Below are positions 59,926 through 64,000 of a stretch of DNA of 64,000 nucleotides, piece by piece (the first letter of the stretch is position 1; every line of letters starts with the position of its first letter). The position numbers and the translations under genes are program-made. Source of the DNA: Solirubrobacter soli DSM 22325. GTDB taxonomy: Bacteria; Actinomycetota; Thermoleophilia; Solirubrobacterales; Solirubrobacteraceae. The notes beneath the pieces were generated by a model, which did no database searches, had not been told where the DNA came from, and saw only the letters and a list, made by a program, of their open reading frames with translations. The DNA is taken from NCBI RefSeq assembly GCF_000423665.1, contig NZ_KE384070.1:470669-534668 (forward strand). Reading direction: 5' to 3'.

Positions 59926-60417
59926 ATGGCCTCCGAACTCCGCCCCGAGACGCTCCCGGTCCACATCGATTCGCTGCGCCGCGCCGCTCGTGGCATGACC
60001 CGCAATCGCGAGGACGCGGAGGACCTGGTGCAGGACACGCTGCTCAAGGTGCTCGCCAAGCCGCGCACGGTCGGTCCCGCCGGCCCCGGCCCGTACCTGC
60101 ACCAGGCGCTGCGCAACACGCACGTCTCGTCGCTGCGGACCCGCGACCGCCGCCCGGTCCTCGCCCCGCTGGAGCCGGAGGACACCCGCCTCGTCGCCCC
60201 CGCCGGCGGCGAGCCCGTCGAGATCCTGCACACCCGCGAGGTGATCGACGCGATCCGCGCGCTCCCGCAGCCGCAGCGCGAGGTCGTCGCCGCCGTCGAC
60301 GTCGCCGGCCTGGGCTACACCGAGGCCGCCACCCACCTGCAGATCCCCGTCGGCACCGTGATGAGCCGCCTGCACCGCGGCCGCGCGCGCCTCGCGACCT
60401 ACGCCGAGGCGGCGTAG
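59926..60417 (+). CDS. ECF-type RNA polymerase sigma factor
   Basis: This is 163 residues from ATG 59926. Region 2 is HIDSLRRAARGMTRNREDAEDLVQDTLLKVLAKP, then GPYLHQALRNTHVSSLRTRDRRP. Region 4 is LPQPQREVVAAVDVAGLGYTEAATHLQIPVGTVMSRLHRGRARLATY. No anti-sigma gene is adjacent because the next gene converges and overlaps by 19 nt. The promoter region between the REPIN-like repeat and the start contains the repeat ttcaggg...ttcagggg. Confidence 0.92.
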   Translation: MASELRPETLPVHIDSLRRAARGMTRNREDAEDLVQDTLLKVLAKPRTVGPAGPGPYLHQALRNTHVSSLRTRDRRPVLAPLEPEDTRLVAPAGGEPVEILHTREVIDAIRALPQPQREVVAAVDVAGLGYTEAATHLQIPVGTVMSRLHRGRARLATYAEAA

Positions 60418-61418
60418 AACGCGCGCCGATAGGCGGTTGGCGATGTGTGCATGATCGCCGCGAAGTGATGTCTGAAGGTCGCCGCACTGGCGAAACCGAC
60501 CGAGCCGGCGACGGTCTCGATCGACGCGTCCGACGTCTCCAGCAGCACCAGGCTCGCGCGCACGCGCTGCTCGAGCAGCCAACGGCCGGGCGTGGTCCCG
60601 GTCGCCTTGCGGAAGCGCCGGGTGAACGTGCGGACGCTCATGTACGCGCGGGCCGCGAGCGTGTCCAGGTCGAGCGGGTCGTCGAGGCGCTCCAGCGCCC
60701 ACGCCATCACGCCGGCGATCGGATCGTCGTCGGGATGGGCGGGCATCGGCAGCTCGATCAGCTGGGCCTGCCCGCCGTCGCGGTGCGGCGGGATCACCAG
60801 CCGCCGCGCGACCGAGTTGGCGACCGCGCTGCCGTGGTCGCGGCGCACGATGTGCAGGCACAGGTCGATCCCCGCGGCGCTGCCCGCCGACGTCAGCACG
60901 CTCCCGTTGTCGACGTAGAGCACGTCGGCGTTGACCCGGACGCGCGGGTGCAACTCGGCCAGCCGCGCGGCGTAGCGCCAGTGCGTCGCCGCCTCCCGGC
61001 CGTCGAGCAGGCCCGTCGCGGCGATGAGGAACACCCCGCTGCAGATCGACACCAGCCGCGCGCCCCGTTCGTGGGCCGCCCGCACCGCGTCGACGACCTC
61101 CTCTGACGGCTCGCCGTGCCAGCCGGGCACGATGATCGTGTCGGCATCGTCCAGTGCCTCGAGCCCATGCTCGACGTAGAAGGAGAACCCGCCCGCGGTC
61201 GCGGGCAGCGGCCCCGGGATCTCCGCCGCGACTCGCAGCTCGTACCACCACGGGACGTCGAGCTCCGGCCGGCGCAGGCCGAACACCTCGACCACGCAGC
61301 CGAGCTCGAACGGCGCGACGCCGAAGGCGGCGAGCGCGACGACGCGATGCGGCGGCGCGAGCTCGCGCGTCGACGCGTGGCGAGCCGGCGCGGCGGCGGG
61401 GGCGGGCGGGACGGTCAT
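60399..61418 (-). CDS. GlxA-type AraC-family transcriptional regulator
   Basis: This is a 339-residue protein. The N-terminal DJ-1/PfpI-like domain has VVALAAFGVAPFELGCVVEVFG, TIIVPGWHGE and SICSGVFLIAATGLLDGREAATHW. The C-terminal AraC domain has LDTLAARAYMSVRTFTRRFRKATGTTPGRWLLEQRV and IETVAGSVGFASAATFRHHF. It diverges from the rhodanese gene across 73 bp, a common arrangement for regulators controlling their neighbour. Confidence 0.93.
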   Translation of the reverse strand: MTVPPAPAAAPARHASTRELAPPHRVVALAAFGVAPFELGCVVEVFGLRRPELDVPWWYELRVAAEIPGPLPATAGGFSFYVEHGLEALDDADTIIVPGWHGEPSEEVVDAVRAAHERGARLVSICSGVFLIAATGLLDGREAATHWRYAARLAELHPRVRVNADVLYVDNGSVLTSAGSAAGIDLCLHIVRRDHGSAVANSVARRLVIPPHRDGGQAQLIELPMPAHPDDDPIAGVMAWALERLDDPLDLDTLAARAYMSVRTFTRRFRKATGTTPGRWLLEQRVRASLVLLETSDASIETVAGSVGFASAATFRHHFAAIMHTSPTAYRRAFYAASA

Positions 61419-61491
61419 GTGGCCAGATCTTGACGCATGTCGTCATTCAGGCCACTGGTCGGATGTCGGGAACTCCTGGACGCTGTGCGCC

Positions 61492-61953
61492 ATGAACTAC
61501 TTCGCCCAGCGCCTGCAGCACGAGACCGACGCCGACGACGTCGGCGCCGCCCTCTTGGACGGCTCCGCCGACTTCACCCTGATCGACGCCCGCTCCCCCG
61601 CCGCGTACGCCGCCGCCCACCTGCCGGGCGCGATCTCGTTGCCCCACCGCACGATGACGGCCGAGGCGCTCCCAGACGGTCCGCTCGTCGTCTACTGCTG
61701 GGGCCCTGGCTGCAACGCCGCGACGAAGGCGTGCGCGAAGATCGCCGGGTTCGGCCGCGACGACGTCAAGGAGATGCTCGGCGGCTTCGAGTACTACGTC
61801 CGCGAGGGCTACCCCGTCGAGGGCGAGCAGGCGGACCGTCACGACAAGGACCAGAGTGGCCTTGTGGTGCTCCCAGGTGAGACGATGCGCGGGTGCAGCC
61901 TCCCGAGCGAGCGCTCCGCGCCCTCCGCGACGCCTATGGTGCCGGCCATCTGA
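61492..61953 (+). CDS. Rhodanese-like sulfurtransferase
   Basis: This is 153 residues from ATG 61492. TLIDARSPAAYAAAHLPGAISLPHRTM, then VVYCWGPGCNAATKA with the catalytic Cys loop, and KEMLGGFEYYVREGYPVEGE fit a single rhodanese domain. The last ~20 residues (after TMRGCSLPSERS) are read from DNA that also encodes the start of the FHA protein and probably add nothing to the fold. It is likely regulated by the divergent GlxA-type regulator. Confidence 0.88.
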   Translation: MNYFAQRLQHETDADDVGAALLDGSADFTLIDARSPAAYAAAHLPGAISLPHRTMTAEALPDGPLVVYCWGPGCNAATKACAKIAGFGRDDVKEMLGGFEYYVREGYPVEGEQADRHDKDQSGLVVLPGETMRGCSLPSERSAPSATPMVPAI

Positions 61954-62327
61954 GCACGGCCACGCTCGAGTCGCGCGCCGAGTGGGTGCTCGGCGGGCGC
62001 ATCGACGACGCGCTCTGGGACCTTCCCAAGCGCTGGTGGCGTCCCGCCCCGCCGGTCCGCTCCCTCGTCGCGGGCGATCGCGAGTGGCCGATCGGCGACC
62101 GCGGCCGCTGGGTGCTCGGCCGCGGCTCCGGCGTCGACGTGATCCTCGACGGCGACGACGCCGTCTCCCGCAGGCACGCCGAGATCGCGGTCCGGGCGGG
62201 GCTCTGCCTGATCCGCGATCTCGACTCCTGCAACGGGACGCTGCTCAACGGGCGGCTGGTGCGGCGGGCACGGCTCCGGCGCGGCGACGTGCTCGTGCTC
62301 GGCGAGACCGTCGTCCGCGTCCGCTGA
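61893..62327 (+). CDS. DUF1707-FHA domain protein
   Basis: This is 144 residues from GTG 61893, overlapping the rhodanese frame by 61 nt. Residues ~4-45 are a DUF1707/SHOCT-like helical unit (RALRALRDAYGAGHLSTATLESRAEWVL). Residues ~60-144 are an FHA domain with WVLGRGSGVDVIL, VSRRHAEIAV and DLDSCNGTLLNG, which binds phosphothreonine. It is a small signalling adaptor; no kinase is nearby. Confidence 0.85.
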   Translation: MQPPERALRALRDAYGAGHLSTATLESRAEWVLGGRIDDALWDLPKRWWRPAPPVRSLVAGDREWPIGDRGRWVLGRGSGVDVILDGDDAVSRRHAEIAVRAGLCLIRDLDSCNGTLLNGRLVRRARLRRGDVLVLGETVVRVR

Positions 62328-62392
62328 CGCTGGCAGAAATCGTGGGATATCGGTCCTAGGCGCCACGGCGTGTCGGTGGCAGGATTGTCCGC

Positions 62393-63358
62393 ATGCCACC
62401 GATCCGCCGAGTCCTCGTCCTCGCCGTCGACGGCGTCCAGTCGCTGGACGTGATGGGTCCGATCGAGGTCTTCTGCGACGCCAACGACCAGGCGCCCGGG
62501 ACCTACCGCATCGACGTGGTCGGGCCCACCCACGGCGGCCAGATCACGATGAGCAACGGCCTCAGGCTCGGTGTCGATCCGTTGCCGGAGCCGCCGCCGC
62601 GCATCGACACGCTCGTGGTGGCCGGCGGCGAGGGCGCCCGCCGGGCGGGCGACGACCCCGCGCTCGTGGACTGGATCGCGCGGGCCTCGCGCCGCGCGCG
62701 GCGCACGACGTCGATCTGCACCGGCTCCTACCTGCTGGCGGCGGCCGGTCTGCTGGACGGACGCCGCGCGACGACCCACTGGAACTACTGCGCGGTCCTG
62801 GCGCAACGCTACCCCGAGATCGACATCGACCCCGACCCCGTGTTCGTCCGCGACGGCGACGTCTGGACCTCGGCCGGGGTGACCGCCGGGATCGACCTCG
62901 CGCTGGCCCTGGTCGAAGAGGACCTCGGGGCGGAGGTGGCGCTGACGGTGGCGCGCCTGTTGGTCGTGTTCTTCAAGCGCCCGGGCGGCCAGTCGCAGTT
63001 CAGCGGCGCCCTGTCGGTCCAGCAGGCCTCGCGGCCGGCGCTGCGCGAGTTGCAGGCGTGGATCGCCGGCCATCTCGACGAGGATCTCTCGGTCGCGGCG
63101 CTGGCCGATCGCGCCGGCCTCAGCGAGCGCTCGTTCGCTCGCGCCTTCCGGGCCGAAGTCGGCCAGACCCCGGCGGCCTACGTCGAGGCGCTGCGCGTCG
63201 AACGCGCCCGCGACCTGCTCGAGGACGGCGCCCAGTCGCTGGAGTCCGTCGCTCGCGCCGCCGGGTTCTCCAGCGCCGAGGTGTTGCGCCGCGCCTTTCA
63301 CCGGCGGGTGGGCGTGAGCCCCGCCGCCTACCGCGAGCGCTTCCGCCTCGCGGCCTGA
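62393..63358 (+). CDS. GlxA-type AraC-family transcriptional regulator
   Basis: This is a 321-residue protein with an N-terminal DJ-1/PfpI-like domain (VLVLAVDGVQSLDVMGPIEVFCDAN, LVVAGGEGAR, SICTGSYLLAAAGLLDGRRATTHWNYC) and a C-terminal AraC domain (VAALADRAGLSERSFARAFRAEVGQTPAAYVEALRVERAR, LESVARAAGFSSAEVLRRAF). It is homologous in layout to the regulator at 60.4-61.4 kb but not near-identical. It may control the downstream hydrolase gene 64 bp away; this is inference. Confidence 0.93.
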   Translation: MPPIRRVLVLAVDGVQSLDVMGPIEVFCDANDQAPGTYRIDVVGPTHGGQITMSNGLRLGVDPLPEPPPRIDTLVVAGGEGARRAGDDPALVDWIARASRRARRTTSICTGSYLLAAAGLLDGRRATTHWNYCAVLAQRYPEIDIDPDPVFVRDGDVWTSAGVTAGIDLALALVEEDLGAEVALTVARLLVVFFKRPGGQSQFSGALSVQQASRPALRELQAWIAGHLDEDLSVAALADRAGLSERSFARAFRAEVGQTPAAYVEALRVERARDLLEDGAQSLESVARAAGFSSAEVLRRAFHRRVGVSPAAYRERFRLAA

Positions 63359-63422
63359 GCACCGCCCGACCGCTCACCCCCGCACCGCGGGGTCCCGACA
63401 CGCTGCCCGAAAGGACCGCAGG

Positions 63423-64000
63423 ATGCTGCATGCACAGACGACGGCCGGCGCCGAGTACGACCTCGCGCGCGAACGGCCGACCAGCGCGCGGCGACGCCCG
63501 GCGGCGATCGTCGCCGGCTCGCTGCTGACCGGACTCGCCGCCGCGGCGGCGCTCGTGGCCGGGCCGTTCGCGGGCGGCCGCGAGGCCATCATCACCGGGG
63601 CGCTGCTGCTCGGCTTCGCCGTTGGCTGGGCGCTGCTGGCGGCGCTCTCGGAGCCGTGGGCGAGGGTCCCGGCCGCCGCGATGGCCATCACCGGCGCATT
63701 GCTGATCATCCTCGCGCCGGAGCCTGCGGTGATGTCAGCGCTCGGGTGGATCTGGCCGCCGTTGCTCCTGGCGCTCGTGGCGTGGATGGTCGTGCGCGCG
63801 CGGCGCGGCCGTTGGCTGCTGTACCCCGTGTTCGCCGTGCTTGCGCTGGCGGCCGCCGGCGGTGGCTACGAGACGCTGCGCACGGCGACCGACCCGGCCG
63901 TGGCACAGGCCGGATCCCGGCTCGTCGACATCGGCGGCGGCCGCCGGCTGAGCATTCGCTGCACCGGCTCGGGCAGCCCGACGGTCGTGCTCGAGCCCGG
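63423..64000 (+). CDS. Membrane-anchored alpha/beta hydrolase, 3'-truncated
   Basis: The frame is open from ATG 63423 (aaagga about 10 nt upstream) to the window end, about 192 codons. The N-terminus has about five hydrophobic segments (IVAGSLLTGLAAAAALVAG, ITGALLLGFAVGWALLAAL, AAMAITGALLIILA, LGWIWPPLLLALVAWMVV, LYPVFAVLALAAAGGGY). The visible end, DIGGGRRLSIRCTGSGSPTVVLEPG, is the usual first strand region of hydrolases carrying the HG oxyanion loop just beyond. The catalytic residues lie outside the window. Confidence 0.75.
   Translation, partial: MLHAQTTAGAEYDLARERPTSARRRPAAIVAGSLLTGLAAAAALVAGPFAGGREAIITGALLLGFAVGWALLAALSEPWARVPAAAMAITGALLIILAPEPAVMSALGWIWPPLLLALVAWMVVRARRGRWLLYPVFAVLALAAAGGGYETLRTATDPAVAQAGSRLVDIGGGRRLSIRCTGSGSPTVVLEP

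Overview
This is 64 kb of very GC-rich DNA (roughly 70% or more by eye) with densely packed genes, most of them sharing 1-4 nt ATGA/GTGA start/stop overlaps. Codon use, an F420-type luciferase-like oxidoreductase, CbtAB and the aerobic-type cobalamin gene set suggest a high-GC actinobacterium. I favour the Thermoleophilia/Solirubrobacterales, but this is inference because no rRNA or marker gene lies in the window.

Region 1 (1-14.8 kb) is the end of a contractile injection system / phage-tail-like cluster. Two baseplate J-like proteins (the first cut by the window edge, the second 1862 aa with a Gly-rich linker and two beta-propeller-like blocks), a gpI-like tail protein ending in a beta-helix-like region, and a DUF6519-LamG-Kelch protein run on the plus strand. 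Facing them on the minus strand is a lysis-type operon: a lysozyme/peptidase/holin-like fusion, a GH25 lysozyme and a Lys-rich protein of unknown function.

Region 2 (14.8-38.4 kb) is a cobalamin and cobalt locus. A GNAT gene runs into a cobalamin riboswitch, followed by a 15-codon leader ORF and about 20 overlapping genes: histidine phosphatase, cobD(cbiB), cobQ, cobN, chlID, cobO, cobB, cobI, cbiQ, a cbiX-cbiO fusion, cobJ, cobA, cbiM, cobM, cobL, cobE, cobH, a cobU-cobC fusion, cobS, cbtB and cbtA. cobF (minus strand) and cobK (plus strand) follow, with back-to-back start codons. CobF, CobK, CobE and CobN point to the late-cobalt-insertion pathway. No cobG, cobT or bluB is visible.

Region 3 (38.4-52 kb) is mixed accessory and metabolic DNA: a secreted copper-type protein, an SGNH protein, an M42 peptidase, RpiA, an AraC-AlkA glycosylase, a radical SAM protein, a PEP mutase/isocitrate lyase-family enzyme, an SDR, a Tm-1-like/PEP hydrolase-like/cupin operon, an LLM oxidoreductase, a GT39 membrane glycosyltransferase and an ECF sigma factor with its membrane partner.

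Region 4 (52-64 kb) holds DUF2283 and DUF6882 proteins, a cobalt-type nitrile hydratase operon (alpha, beta, accessory) translationally coupled to a protein with the N-terminal QR-x-AGN motif I associate with injection-system cargo, a STAS protein, YceI, an FMN reductase, TetR, a cupin, a cold-shock protein with a terminator, a membrane alpha/beta hydrolase, a REPIN-like inverted repeat, a second ECF sigma factor, two GlxA-type AraC regulators flanking a rhodanese and an FHA protein, and a hydrolase cut by the right edge.

Two themes link distant parts: cobalt (two importers, B12 synthesis, a cobalt enzyme) and contractile injection (baseplate, lysis proteins, candidate cargo). No tRNA, rRNA, CRISPR array, integrase or transposase was found, and no gene-free stretch exceeds about 250 bp.
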